From contig NW_006499751.1 of assembly GCF_000471905.2 (NCBI RefSeq), positions 1,412,445 through 1,476,444 on the forward strand: 64,000 bases of DNA, in the 5' to 3' direction. Each line of letters begins with the position of its first letter. Position 1 is the stretch's first letter. The position numbers and the translations under genes are program-made. A model generated the notes under the pieces. It worked only from the letters and a program-made list of their open reading frames with translations. It was not told the DNA's origin and searched no databases. Shown in pieces: positions 10,463 to 21,490 of this stretch. This DNA is from Amborella trichopoda (lineage: Eukaryota; Streptophyta; Magnoliopsida; Amborellales; Amborellaceae).

Positions 10463-11550
10463 TGTGTTTTGGGAGCAGCTTCAAGGACCCATGATGCCTT
10501 CCACTGAAACCAGGAAGAGCCCAAATCTAGATGTGTTCGAGATCATGCTAGCCTCATCATTTTGACCTATGGTATGCACTCTAGCGTGACGTAGAGTCAA
10601 ACTTCTCTAGAAAAAAAGGTGCCCGCCAAACCAGAAAAAACCAGGGTTTAAGAAGCAGAAACCTTGAATCTAGTGAAGCATAGCTCGACATCCAAGCATT
10701 AGATCACCACGAGGACGAGTTCAATGCAACCACCTCGCAAAGAGCTACAAATTGGTATAATTCTTGTATTTAATCCAAGGTCCAACGGATGGAAATCCCC
10801 AGGTCAAGAAGAAGGAAATCCACTCGGTTGCCAGAATCCCTTTTTCCGGTAGCCTCCCATCTTAGACAAAAACGCAAACTTGAACGAAATCAGCCAAATC
10901 TTGGTGCAAAATGTCTGCGACCTTCTCCTCTCTCCTTTGCAAGAAGAGTAAGGGGTCAGAACATCGCAGGTCGAGATGCATTGGCGAACAAAGTTCACGA
11001 ATTTGGTCACTTCCACCCCATGGGAAAAGGCCACCCCAGCATGACTAAAGGGCATCAAAATGCTCATAGTCGCAAGGACATTGAAGATATGTTGACAAAT
11101 CATCTGAACCATTACCACAAGTTGCAGAAAAGCTTCCAAGATTTGGCCATGGTGGAACAACCTGCATGCAGGGATGGCTTCGTCATTAATGGAAAGATCT
11201 TAGGGACATTTCAGCCATTGTGCCTAATTTCGCGATTTATTCCTAATCTTTTAAATTATAATTAAGCTTTGTTTTTTAGCATTCACCCCTGTTTGGTGAA
11301 TCCTCTATATAAATAGTCTTACGCACTTGTATAAGGGGCTAGGAAAAGTTTTGTGCAGGGAATTCACCCATTATAAAACAAAAGAATTACGTTTGTTCCT
11401 CGTGTTGTTTGCTTTTGAGGCCTTAGTTTCACCGAGAGGAGAGAGAAAACTTTGAGGGAGAGAAAATACCCCTGAGCACGTGGGTCTGTAAACACCTCGA
11501 GTGCGTGGACTCCTCCTTCCTCTCTCCTAAATCGGGTCACGCCCCAACTA

Positions 11551-11600
<50 letters not shown>

Positions 11601-12089
11601 CTCCCTCTTACGCAACACACCGTCTGCCCCGCACAACAACCCACGTCACCAACAGATGTGCAGACACGAGCGAACCCACTGGCCCCAACCTCGGGTTCTC
11701 TCACACCCCTCCATCGGCCAGCTAGCCCCCTGGAGAGGATAGTCCCAAAGAGGGACAGTCGCATCCCATACTAACCCTAAGTGATAGAGAGATGTTGCGA
11801 GCCTGAAGAGAGTATTTGTCGAAACCCCATTGACACATAGTCAGTGGGCTTTGTGATTGTTCTAAGAGGGTTGATCGGCCAGATGAGTCCCCCAAACCCC
11901 AAGCGGTGAGGCTAGAATTCCAAAGCGCTCCCGTCATAAAAAATCTCTCTCATTGTTAGTACCTATCCACATGTAGGAGCCCTCGCAACCGCGCTCCCCA
12001 TAGCAGCACGCCCTCAAGTCTTCGTGCGCACGACCCTTTGATTGTCTGAGAGGGGTTCTCCCCCGACCCCAGAGAATTAGGTTTGACCA
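10463..12089 (+). repeat. Element A 5' LTR
   Basis: It starts near 'TGTTTTGGGAGCAGC' and ends in '...TTGACCA' just before the primer-binding site. It is collinear with 29484-31096 throughout, for example in 'CTTCCACTGAAA', 'ACCTGCATG-AGGGATGGCTTC' and 'TTTGGTGAATCCTCTATATAA'. The TATA box TATATAAA is at 11306-11313, implying transcription start some 30 bases later. A pure (CT)n microsatellite lies at about 11552-11597. Frames on both strands over that tract (11364-11774) are low-complexity shadows. Confidence 0.88.
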
Positions 12090-12091
12090 AC

Positions 12092-12110
12092 TGGCGACTC
12101 CATTAGGGAC
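12092..12110 (+). promoter_or_regulatory. Element A primer-binding site
   Basis: TGGCGACTCCATTAGGGAC lies two bases after the LTR end. It matches the element B site (45337-45355) except for two bases. This TGGCGACTCC-type site is the form I associate with plant Tat/Ogre-lineage elements. I have not assigned the primer tRNA. Confidence 0.75.
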
Positions 12111-12180
12111 ACGTCATCATATCGTTGGCTTGGACTGTTTTTAGGTACCAACCTCTCTTTCTTCTCGCACTAACGTTGTT

Positions 12181-12558
12181 ATGGAATCCCACTGTCCCTC
12201 CATTATTCAGATTGGGGACTTCTACATCCCCACATCTGCGACCTCACCTAAGGCGAGTGGACCATCTGGTTCTGCCTCCCCCACGTCCTACTTAAGCGGC
12301 CTGGCTGGCCCTCCTATCTTAGTCTTGCCTAGTAAAACTCAGGGCATGGGCTCTCAAGCTCCCTGCCCTTCATCTTCCGGCATCAAGGGAAAATCCCTTG
12401 AGGTCAACTTCATGGGCGGCACTACAGCTGCCCCCTCACACAAGCACCCTCTCACTGGCGGACACCCCGCCGGTCACATGCCTCAACGTGGTCCTTGCGC
12501 CACTACTCTTCCTCGCTTGGAGGGTCCAAGCAGAACCACCGCCTCCGTTGGTAACTGA
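12181..12558 (+). pseudogene. Extra upstream ORF (ORF1-like) of element A, remnant
   Basis: An ATG 71 bases after the primer-binding site opens 125 codons rich in Ser, Pro and Thr. The beginning, 'IIQIGDFYIPTSAT', aligns with 'FIRIGDFLLPTFAS' at the same position in element B (45436 onward), which argues for a real, once-conserved protein. Ogre-type Tat elements are known to carry an additional ORF of unknown function before gag, and this fits. The frame is cut short compared with B. No catalytic motif is visible. Confidence 0.6.
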
Positions 12559-14083
12559 AAGGTGACCCCACCCATGTCTCATAGGGGTGTTGCCAGTGCT
12601 AGTACCCCCATGCACTAGTACCCCCATGCACATACTGTATGCTAGTGTCTTTTATGCTAGTTCGCACTGTTACCCAACCGCCGTGTGCACCTACACACAC
12701 ATCATTGCTGGCGGTCCAACCATCACTGTGGCGAATCGGGGCAGGCAACAGCCCACCCCACTCACCCAAACTATTTCAGGTCTCTTCTGACCCGAACGCA
12801 ACATGGGTGGTCTCAAGACCACCCATATTATGCATGTTAACCCTCTATTTCGAGGCAGCCCAAAGACTGAGGCCCGACAAATATACGAAGTTTGAGACAA
12901 TCGAAAGTCCCATAAACAAGTACACATGCATGTTCGAGGCCCTGTGGCCTCACCAACTAAAAGGGTCCTCCCCTCACTCCACAAGGGGTTGGCCCCTTTC
13001 CTTCACGAAAAACCACTATGGATAGCACACACACGTCAAGGAACAAAGATGCTGCCAATCGTGAAGAAGGACGAGCGTCTGCCGCTCCACTAACTTCTTC
13101 CAAGCCGTTAGCAATGACTAGTCATCCTGCCCCTCTGTTAGGTAGTCCCCTGCCACTGTCGCTGCCTTCAAGCTCCCTCCTTCCTAGGCATCACACTTTG
13201 TCCGAGCTGATTAAGTTCGCTAACGCATCAGACGAGCGGGCCTACTAAAAAGAAGACTGAAATTGCTTCTGATTCTGAGGGAGGATCTATCGGGACTTGC
13301 GGCTCAAGCATGTAAAGGGGATGGAAGTCTTGCTTCTCCCACAAAAAGTAGAGCCTTCTTTCACAAAAGACTTACCAAAGCAAAACCGGTTCCACCCATT
13401 ACAAGACATGGAGGACCCGAGACCAACGGCATGGCCTGCTCCAATGTTTTTGAAACACACGTAGGCGAACCTGTTTCACCCGACACGTGACCTTAAGACC
13501 GTCAAGAGCCAGTTGATGAGACATGGCCCCTAGATTGTCATGCACCCATCCAAGGCGATCCAAGGCCTCTAGGCCTTCTAGCATTAGGCTCGACAGGAGT
13601 CCAACCCCGAGGCCATCCGGAGGCCGTGCTCACACGGGCCCTGAAACAATCTCGGGCTTAGACGGTGCAGGGCTAGCCCTTGCTACTCGACGTGCCTGAC
13701 CGGAGCACGAAAAGGATCAGGGTGCCTCCTCCCGCCGAATTACACGAAAAATCCTTTGTCTAGAATGTCCTAAACAACATCTTGGATAGGCTCAAAGGAT
13801 CGAAGACGCTCTGCCCACAGCCTCTTCCCATCAAGAGACGAAATCTCCCGTCGAGCCGCCACTCGGGGAGGAGTAAAGACCTTAGCCTCCCCCTCCATCT
13901 CAAACACCGAGGCCTCCACTCCCTACTACTTCCTTTGAGGTTCAGCCTGATGTAGCTCCTCAAGTGGCACCGTCGATATTCACACAAGAGGATGTACGAC
14001 GAATGATCTAAACAAGAATTCAGGACATACAGGCATCGAAAACACAAGAGAGTGTTTTGTACCAGAAGCTCTACCGGCCTTCT
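12559..14083 (+). pseudogene. Degenerate spacer and gag 5' region of element A
   Basis: Short open pieces remain, including 76 codons at 13018-13248 (Ser/Pro-rich, ending in 'LSELIKFANASDERAY') and 75 codons at 13263-13490. I recognise no domain. By comparison with B (46228-47184) this interval should hold the end of ORF1 and the N-terminal part of gag. Confidence 0.4.
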
Positions 14084-15090
14084 ATTGATTAGGTCCCCTT
14101 TCCTATCGGGTCCCAAAAGGGGAGGTTACCAACCTTTGATGGCGCAGGTTTACCTCGGCAACATGTGGCCCACTTCATGTCAGTGTGCCAAGAGTCAACC
14201 TCAGATCCCAGACTGCTGCTCCGGCAAATTGTAGAAACTCTAATCGGGTTTGCCTTCCAGTGGTACACCCTCTTGTAGCCCAATTCGGTTCACTCCTGGC
14301 GAGAGATGGAGTAGTTATTCTTTAAACGCTTCAACAAAGTGGAGCTTGATGTACAGGGTATAAAGCTCCTCACTATGCAACACATCCAAAGATGGAGAGA
14401 TCTCGCAATGTTCCAAACCAACCCTATGGGCGAGATTGAGGCTGTCCAAACATGCATAAGGAACATGAGGGAAGCAATCTCCTTACATGCTAAAGCCTCC
14501 AACCCTGTCTCTTTCTTCGAAATGATCACTAAAGCAGCTAAGATTGAAAGCTTACTGAAACATCATGGAGAAGATCAAGCCCAAACCCTAGGGGTACGGT
14601 AGACCCGAAGTGACAGAACCAACCCCACACTGGTCAATCAAGAAACCTGATTAGTGCGACAGTCACAACCACCTCCCAACTTGCCCCCAATGTGGCTCTC
14701 CTGCTGACATTAGATACCTCCTGGGGGCTACAACCGAGGATTCAGGAGGCGGCGCAACAACAGCCGGCCCACAAACAAGATTATAGCTGGCTGCCTCCAC
14801 CACAAAGCTACTATCGGCTCGAAGAGTTTGGGCAAAAGCTCAATTGGCAGTACAACTTCAACAAGGAATGGGTGCCAACCCTACTAAAAATACTGATTGA
14901 GCAGGACATGGTGGCCCTCCCCCCAACAAACGGTCGGATCAGGTGGAGTGGGTCAACCACGCCAACTACTGTGCCTACGACCAGATGTTAGGCCACCTGA
15001 TACAAGACTGCATCCAGCTATAAGACCACATTGAGGCCTTAATCAAGATTATAGCTGGTCACACTCCAGGAGGAGTCAGATGATGAGGTC
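14084..15090 (+). pseudogene. Element A gag polyprotein remnant
   Basis: From about 14084 to 14602 one frame, interrupted by a few stops, reads as a Ty3/gypsy capsid domain. Motifs include 'KGRLPTFDGAG', 'RQHVAHFMS', 'LLLRQIVETLIGFAFQWYT', 'PNSVHSWREME', 'HIQRWRDLA' and 'EAISLHAKASNP'. These align one-to-one with element B gag (47270-47784). Relative to B there is a small deletion before 'HIQRWRDLA' that removes about 10 residues. A second piece (about 14860-15090) has 'EWVPTLLKILIEQDMV' and the degenerate cysteine-box region before 'HIEALIK'. The protein would form the virus-like particle; this copy cannot encode a full one. Confidence 0.75.
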
Positions 15091-16189
15091 CCCACAACCG
15101 AACTGTCACTTTGCAGGCTTTCTGCCCTCGTCGATTTATTGGTGCAGCAATGATAGCCCTACACCCCAAGAAACAAGGGCGGACTACTGGTAAATATTGA
15201 GGCCTTTGGTACCACTATCATCGGCGGAGTAGCCACGATTTATGTCACTGCCGTGGGTTCAGGTCCATCCTCCAACGATATCTCAAAGCGGGTGGATAGT
15301 CCTAATCAGCGGATAGCCTTCGCTTCTGACCTGAGGAGGGGCCTCAACCTCATCAAAGGTTAAAATGGGTTCGAAGCCTGCCCCAGACACTCCTGAAACC
15401 TCCACCTCCAGAACCCTAGCAGAAGGGCCCGCACATTGGGAGGTGTACCATGGTCGCAGAAAGGTGAGGAACATTGGAAGGGATGCAGCTCGTCAGGCAA
15501 ATATGGTGCCCACGTCTCGAGCTCAAGAGCCCCGATTGCCTAAAAAAAAGCAGGAAAATCAAAAAAGCACAGCGGCCTGAACCCATAACTTCGAGTCCTC
15601 TCGACGCCCTATTGATCCTCTCACACTTTCCCTAACTTGTATGACTTCATCCCGAGGCAAATTCTCTTTGTTGAGGGAAGTCAATACATTGCTGCAAGGA
15701 CCGTCTGACATACACCCTACGCAAGCAAGAGATTGTAAAAACAAACACTGCTCGTGGTCTTGAAGGCAAGACTCTAAACTCGCCTCCCTATAGTCATGGC
15801 GGTATGACTTTAAAACTACCTCCTCAAAAAAATTAAAATAATAAAATGCAAAGCTATTGAACGAAAACCCTAGCGGGCATTCACGACATACATGAGGATA
15901 CTCAAATACCTTCCCACTAGGCTTTTGGGTTCATCCCCTCGTTTCCTTAGAGGCAAAGATCGAAGTTTGAGGCAAGAGCGCAGAAGCAAGACCTCAGTGG
16001 ATTGAGCATCAAGAATAAGAAAAAGGAAAAGAAATGGCCATCTTATTCACATACAAAGAGGTTACAAAATGTTGGCGAGCTGCTAAAGCCCGTACAAAGA
16101 ATGAAAAAGGGATACCATCAAAAACGGTTGTGGGCCTCGCGATTCTTTGTCTTTAGCTCCTGCACCCCCTCCAGTGCAGCTCGCACCTA
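15091..16189 (+). other. Element A interior after gag: no pol detected
   Basis: An autonomous Tat element should have protease and RT here. I find no D-S/T/N-G protease motif, no YxDD and no RNase H or integrase signature in six frames. Short frames (15365-15580, 16002-16214) are charged, low-information sequences. The stretch is best described as decayed spacer. Confidence 0.5.
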
Positions 16190-16199
16190 CTCCTTGCTA

Positions 16200-17237
16200 A
16201 GAGCAATGTCCTGAGCAACTGACTCGAACAAAGTAGTGACCGCCCTTATCTCTGAGCTCAACTGCTCCAAACGGCAAGAATTCCCAGCCATTGCTTCTCG
16301 ATAGTGCTGTCAACGCTGTTTTGAGTCAGCTACATGTGTTTGTAACCAAGAGATCTCTTGGTATATCTCCGTGTCTTCCCTCACGAGCCAAGCATGACGA
16401 GAGGCAATACATTGCTTCTTCTCCTCGTGGCTCTCCACGAGATCTTGCTGAGTAGCCAACCTCACCCTTAAGGAGGCCTGACCCACCTCATGACCCTCCC
16501 GCACCGCAGTCTCACGCAAAAGGGCCTCAACTCCCCAATCTGCCAGATTCTACAACAACTCCCGCAGCCGATAGAAAGTCTTTGCGTCCGCGTCTATGGA
16601 TTTCAAACTAGCTACGCAAGCCTTAACATCCTCAATCCCTTCCTTGAGATCAGAAAGGGCACATTCCTTGGGCCCTTGTAGACCCATCCAAATCATACAC
16701 CTCATAGTCCGCGCTTTGGGAGTCAACATTGACGAGGTTGGGGTCAAGGAACTAATGCAAGCAAGAGGGGACACATCAAGGGTTGGGCGCCCGACCGGGG
16801 GAATGGTTTGAGGTCCAGGTAAGGGCTCCCCAGCCCTGCCTTCGTCATCGACATCGATTGGCGCCATGCAAGTCGATGCCTAGACCGCACTCACTGTGAA
16901 CCTCATGCGCTTCGCAGAAGGGTTTACCGGTGATACTCCCACTGCGGAAGAGTCCCTTCGCTTCAAGCTCCCACCCCTTTTTAAAATGGAGGCGAGTGAT
17001 TGAGGGCCCTGTGACCCTTCACCTCCCCCTCTCTCTGATCTTTCCTCTCACCCTTCTGAGGGGACGCCCCTTGGGACCTCCTCAAGACCAAGAATATCCA
17101 CATCCTAGATCTCCTTTATAGAACAAAGGACAAGGGAGTCAAACCCAAGAAGAAGAGCAGTGCGATGGTCGCACATGCACAAGCGCAAGTAAAGAAGCAA
17201 CATTACCTGGAAGAGGAGTCGAGCTGGTGTCAGCCAT
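16200..17237 (-). pseudogene. Antisense ORF of element A with coiled-coil C-terminus
   Basis: On the minus strand an ATG at 17237 opens 'MADTSSTPLP' and runs to a good splice-donor context (CCAG then GTAATG, junction at 17207). Further down, 16867-16550 encodes 105 residues starting 'MAPIDVDDEG' and ending 'YRLRELL'. After one stop, 16519-16310 continues with 'REGHEVGQASLRVRLATQQD', 'EEKKQCIASRHAWLVRED' and 'ISWLQTHVADSKQR'. A third piece to about 16200 has 'LEQLSSEIRAVTTLFESVAQ'. The heptad-like spacing and charged composition indicate a coiled coil. Tat-lineage elements are known to carry antisense ORFs between pol and the 3' LTR. The N-terminal domain is not recognisable, and the splicing is an inference. 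Confidence 0.45.
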
Positions 17238-18537
17238 TGTTGATGCAGGAGCACAATGAGAAACTCTGTGCAAAAAATGTTGATGAGGAAGGGAAGCAGA
17301 TGGAAAGGGGACTAGGTTTTTTCTAATTCGGATGAAAATCCCAAAGAAAAATGAAAGTCACCCCAGCACACCCCTTTTTGTAACGATAGGAAGGAGAATC
17401 AACAAAAACGATGCGTGGCCCAATCATGAGAGAATGCAGACGGCACGCATGCCGAATCTTCGAATAAGGGACACTCCGAAGCACAACCAGTACATGAATT
17501 GAAGTGTCGCACAAGTGAAACATCACGTGACTCAGAGGTACAAAAGTATGGATAGCACGGGAAGCGATGTGCCACATGTACGAAAGATCATGCCCCGTCC
17601 CGAGGGAGCATCGAGGACACGTAATCACGTTGCCATACAACGCTAACGCAACCCTCTCATTTAGCATTTACTGCTCTGCACGTATGATGCATCTCATCGA
17701 GGACGATGCACCTATCGCCATCAAAACGCTACTCAGGTACACAACTCTTCCCCTCTTGACTCGTACAAATCTGGGGCCCACTCAATCTCGGTGCAAACTC
17801 ACGCACCACTACTCTCGGTAGGCAAGCAAACTTCGTTCCTTGTCCCGCCCACACGCATAGAGGATCCTTTGTGGTCTCAAATTACAAAAAACAAAAAAAG
17901 AAAAGAAAAAAAGAACGAAAATGCAGGGTCCTTGCAAAAATCAGAAATGACGCATACCCTAAGCGTTGGGACGAAAAACCCGCAAGGGGGTTCCAACCAC
18001 CAAGTCAAACAGGGCGACAGCTGCCCCAAGGCAAGACAAGAGTTCCATCGACCATTTCTTATTCTCACCATCAGCAGGGATAAGAACTGAGCCAAGGAAA
18101 GAAAAGCGACACGATGGCCGCACACATAGGCGCACAATGTAAAGAAGGAGAATTCAACACGAAAGATGATTTTATTTCATGAAAAAAAAGGATTACAAGA
18201 TTGTTGTTATAATAAAAGTTGTACCTTCAAGGAAAAAGTACATCCTTTCTAAAATGATTCCACCCCCTTTAGGGGCTCCACTGCCTTCTCGTAGCAGTGG
18301 TGCCTTCTAAGAGGTTGTGTCCATCTCTTCAAGCAAGACTTGAAGAAAACAAGGAGCACCTCTTCCTTTTACGTATCCTTCGGTGACAAGCCAAATCCCG
18401 AACAACAAGGGCCTTGCTCCACGTACCAATAGTTCGTTCAAGAGCAGAACCAACAGGCCGACCCGATCCTCCGATTGGTTGGCCATCGCTAAGAAGGATG
18501 TCGGGCTAGTCACCGCCCCTGCAATTTATCATCATAC
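17238..18537. other. Element A 3' region, unassigned
   Basis: The stretch is noncoding on the plus strand. Minus-strand frames at 17323-17667 and 18307-18513 are open but unrecognised, and could be more of an antisense gene. An A-rich purine tract (17882-17920) explains the Phe-rich minus frame there. Confidence 0.35.
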
Positions 18538-18840
18538 CTAAAAGGGTATGTCGGGATTCAGGGTGTCATACACGCAGCCTTGGACCTTGCGCCATGGATT
18601 CTGTGCAAACAGAGGGGCCCTGAAGCCGCATGCTCTCCATCGAGCACGGATCCACTGCCGCCTTTCGTTGGGTTGAATGTCTTCACCCAGATGCCTAACG
18701 GTCAGAAGCACCCCAAAAGCCGGGACCTGACAACCAGCCCAAACATAGGACCTGGCCTCCCGGTGAAGCACAGAAGAAAGAAAAGTCTCTGTGCGTCCTC
18801 CACCAACAGGAGTAGCAAGCAAGGAACTTTTCAAAGACAT
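18538..18840 (-). pseudogene. Unassigned antisense ORF, 100 codons
   Basis: The frame reads with balanced protein-like composition ('REARSYVWAGCQVPAFGVLL', 'ERRQWIRARWRACGF', 'NPWRKVQGCVYDTLNPD'), unlike the low-complexity frames nearby. It lies on the same strand as the coiled-coil ORF and 1.3 kb upstream of its start. It may be an exon of the same captured or antisense gene. I cannot name a family. Confidence 0.3.
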
Positions 18841-19191
18841 GGGGAAGAGCTATCATCATGCTCTCTAGCCTAGGTTCTTTTTATAACAGCCATAGACCCA
18901 TCATCAAAGTTTGAAGCTTCCCGAGCAACACATCGTCCAACTACATGGACATGTGTCATCACAGTGGCACCTCATTCGACTGCCATTTAAACCGTCTGAT
19001 GCCTCGCCTTCCAAGCGACACTTTTAAAGCGTCATGGTCAAATCTTCCGCCACCCTGCTATCAATAAGTCATCATCAACTCATCACACATCGCACAATGC
19101 ATCTCTTCGCTGCCTTCCAAGTGTCACTCTCTCTGACACCATTTTGCAAACGCTTCATCAGTCGTGCGTCATCTTTGCAAGACACGTTGCC

Positions 19192-19550
19192 CCCACGGGC
19201 ATCAACACTGTACCCCGCACGAGCACATCCCACCTGGGTCACAAGTCACCCCCGCGGGCATCAACACTCTACCCTATGAGAGCACGTCCTGCCTGGGTCA
19301 CAAACCACCCTTGCGGGCATCAACACTCTACCCTACACGGACACATCCTACCTGGGTCACAAGCTGCCCATGTGGGCATCAATACTATACCCTACGCAGA
19401 CACATCCTGCCTAGGTCACAAGCTGCCCCTGCAGGCATCAACACTCTACCTTGCGCAAACACATCCCGCCTGGGTCACAAGCTGCCCTAGTGGCAACACC
19501 TCGCCCCGCATGGACACACCCCTCCCGGGTCACCAATCATCAGATCAATC
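19192..19550. repeat. 59-bp minisatellite, about six copies
   Basis: The marker 'ATCAACACT' starts at 19201, 19260, 19319, 19378 (variant) and 19437, with a degraded copy at 19496. The period is exactly 59. Each copy also carries 'CGGGCATCAACACTCTACCC', 'ACATCC-GCCTGGGTCACAA' and 'GCTGCCC'. Because 59 is not a multiple of three, every frame shifts between copies, so the long frame across the array (19144-19680) is an artefact. It lies in the 3' region of element A. Confidence 0.92.
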
Positions 19551-19795
19551 AGTAATCGAGCTGCATCTCCGTACCACATCCACAAGGTTCACTGTTCTAG
19601 TGATCCCCTCAAAAAAAACGAAGCCAAGCATGATGACAACAATTGCGATTAATAGAAAAAAGAGCTTCAGGTGGACATAGCCACCAAGGCTATGTGTAAA
19701 ATCGCTCAAAAGTAAGGAAAATGGGCATGGCAAAAAGCCCAAGGACACCGTGAGTAAAAATGATAAGCTGTGGCGACCCAGATTTTCCCGGCCTA

Positions 19796-20150
19796 ATAAA
19801 GTGCATGACAGGATAAGAGGATGTGCACAATAGTGAGAGAGTGCGTGACAGTGTGAGAGCACATGGCAGTGTAAGAGCGAGCGGCAGTGTGAGAGTGCAC
19901 GATAGTGTCAGAGCGCACAGCAGTGAGAGCAGTGTGAGAGTGCACAACATTGAGAGAGTGCGCGACAGTGTGAGAGTGCGTGGCAATATGAAAGTGCATG
20001 ACAACGAGAGTGCACGATAGTGTGAAAGCACGCGATCGTGAGAGAGTGCGTGGCCGAGTGCACATGACAGTAAGAAAGAAGAAGAGAGAGGACACACACG
20101 ACAGTAAGCGTGTGTGGAAATAAGCAGGCATGACAGTGAGAAGAAGCAGA
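19796..20150. repeat. ~18-bp minisatellite in T 5' LTR
   Basis: The theme GAGAGTGCGCGACAGTGT recurs roughly twenty times with small length changes. The counterpart in the 3' LTR is 24457-24720, with fewer copies. It produces long His/Ser/Leu/Cys-rich frames on the minus strand (for example 19690-20271), which are repeat artefacts. Confidence 0.85.
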
Positions 20151-20699
20151 AAGAGTGTTGCTGTGCACGACGAGCCTGTGCATGGCCCATGGTTTCCACC
20201 TGCCAGCTACATGCTGCCTCCCTGCTACTTGTCAAACTGCATGTCACTGAACAACCACTTGGAAACCCCAAGCTACCATCTCACACTTTTCGAGTACATA
20301 AGCCTCTCTCTCTATTCCTCACACCATGTTCTCACTCTTACAAGCCAAAACACTTAGAACTCAAGATTTGGGAGCTTGCCCTTTGAAGGAAGCTTGGTGG
20401 GTGAACTTGGAGTGAAGTTGAAGTGACTGTGTGAGGGATTGTGAGAGCACCATTGCACACACAACGTGAGTAGATCATACTTTCATGAGTCCATAGTGTG
20501 AAAGCATGAAGTTAAGCATGTTTTTACATAGAAATGGTGTTAAGAATTTGGGTGCATGTATGATTTGTGTTCTATTTTTCAGAAATTAGATCTTCTTTGT
20601 ATGATATGTTAGGCACTGTTATCATTCTTGTTGAGTATGAAAATCTGTTAATTGATGCTCTTATGCGTCTAGTTTAAGATAGAAAAGGTTTCATGTTGT

Positions 20700-21490
20700 T
20701 ATTTAGTATAGATTAGAAGTTATGAAGTGATCTTTGAAGTGTGCCATGGCTGTGCTGTTAAATACTAGGAAGGTTTGATATTTTTGTATCACTTTGTTGA
20801 CCTATCAAATGACATCCAAAAGACACTAAACCACTTCCATTTGAAAGATACATGTTTTTAATTTAATTGTAATGATTAAGTTCATTGAGACTCTTGATAG
20901 TTTGGAAACTATGCTTCGATTTGTGCATGTACATCACTGTTAGCAGACTGTAATAACTTCTAGAAATGTTGCTTCGGTTTTACAAAGATTTTAACTAAGC
21001 AATTAAAGTCCAAATAGCTCCAAATCACCACCATTTGAAAGATACATGACTCTAGGTTGATTTTTATGTTTTAACCCAGTTCATATTTTGTATACTTGGG
21101 GAGTTATGATCCAAACTGCAAAGGTATGTCACTGTTAGCAGATTTCACTGAAATTCATAACTGTTGCTTCTGTTGCCATAAGTTTTGACTAATCAAATGG
21201 AGTCCAATTGCCCCCAAACCGTTGAAAATTGAAATATCTTGGTTTTTAATTTAATTTTCATGTTGAAACTATCCCGAAATTCCCTCTAGATTGAAAGTTA
21301 TACCTTTGTTAAGAGGGAGAGGTCGCTGTTGTAAAATGCAGAAAATTATAGAAATGTTGTTTATGTTGTACTCAAGTATTGACTGACCAAACGGTGGTCA
21401 ATTAACTCCAAAACAATTTTGAATGAGAGATAATTGTGTCTACTTTAATTGTTGTTTTGTGACTAGGTTGAGATTCTTTATAAACAGGAA
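20700..21490. repeat. Four diverged ~194-bp repeats inside T 5' LTR
   Basis: The recurring block 'ACTAATCAAATGGAGTCCAA' and its variants sits at 20803, 20997, 21191 and 21385, spaced 194 bases. It is accompanied by 'CACTGTTAGCAGA', 'TTTGAAAGATACATG' and 'GGGAGTTATGATCC'-like segments. The same series is present in the 3' LTR (from about 25338). This indicates that the LTR grew by internal amplification before insertion. Confidence 0.8.

Noticed and set aside
10789..11265. 158-codon ORF in the 5' LTR of element A
   Set aside because: Wholly inside the LTR; the matching 3' LTR region is broken in all frames, so there is no conservation as a protein.
11364..11774. ORFs on both strands around 11.4-11.8 kb
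   Set aside because: Produced by the (CT)n microsatellite in the A LTR (Leu-Ser or Arg-Glu repeats).
19144..19680. 178-codon plus-strand ORF and its overlapping partner at 19164-19490
   Set aside because: Generated by the 59-bp tandem repeat; the frame shifts each unit and the same sequence reads open in two frames.
19690..20271. 193-codon minus-strand ORF rich in Ser, Leu, Cys and His
   Set aside because: Lies over the ~18-bp minisatellite in the LTR of element T and recurs over the 3' LTR copy (24331-24835); low complexity, no domain.
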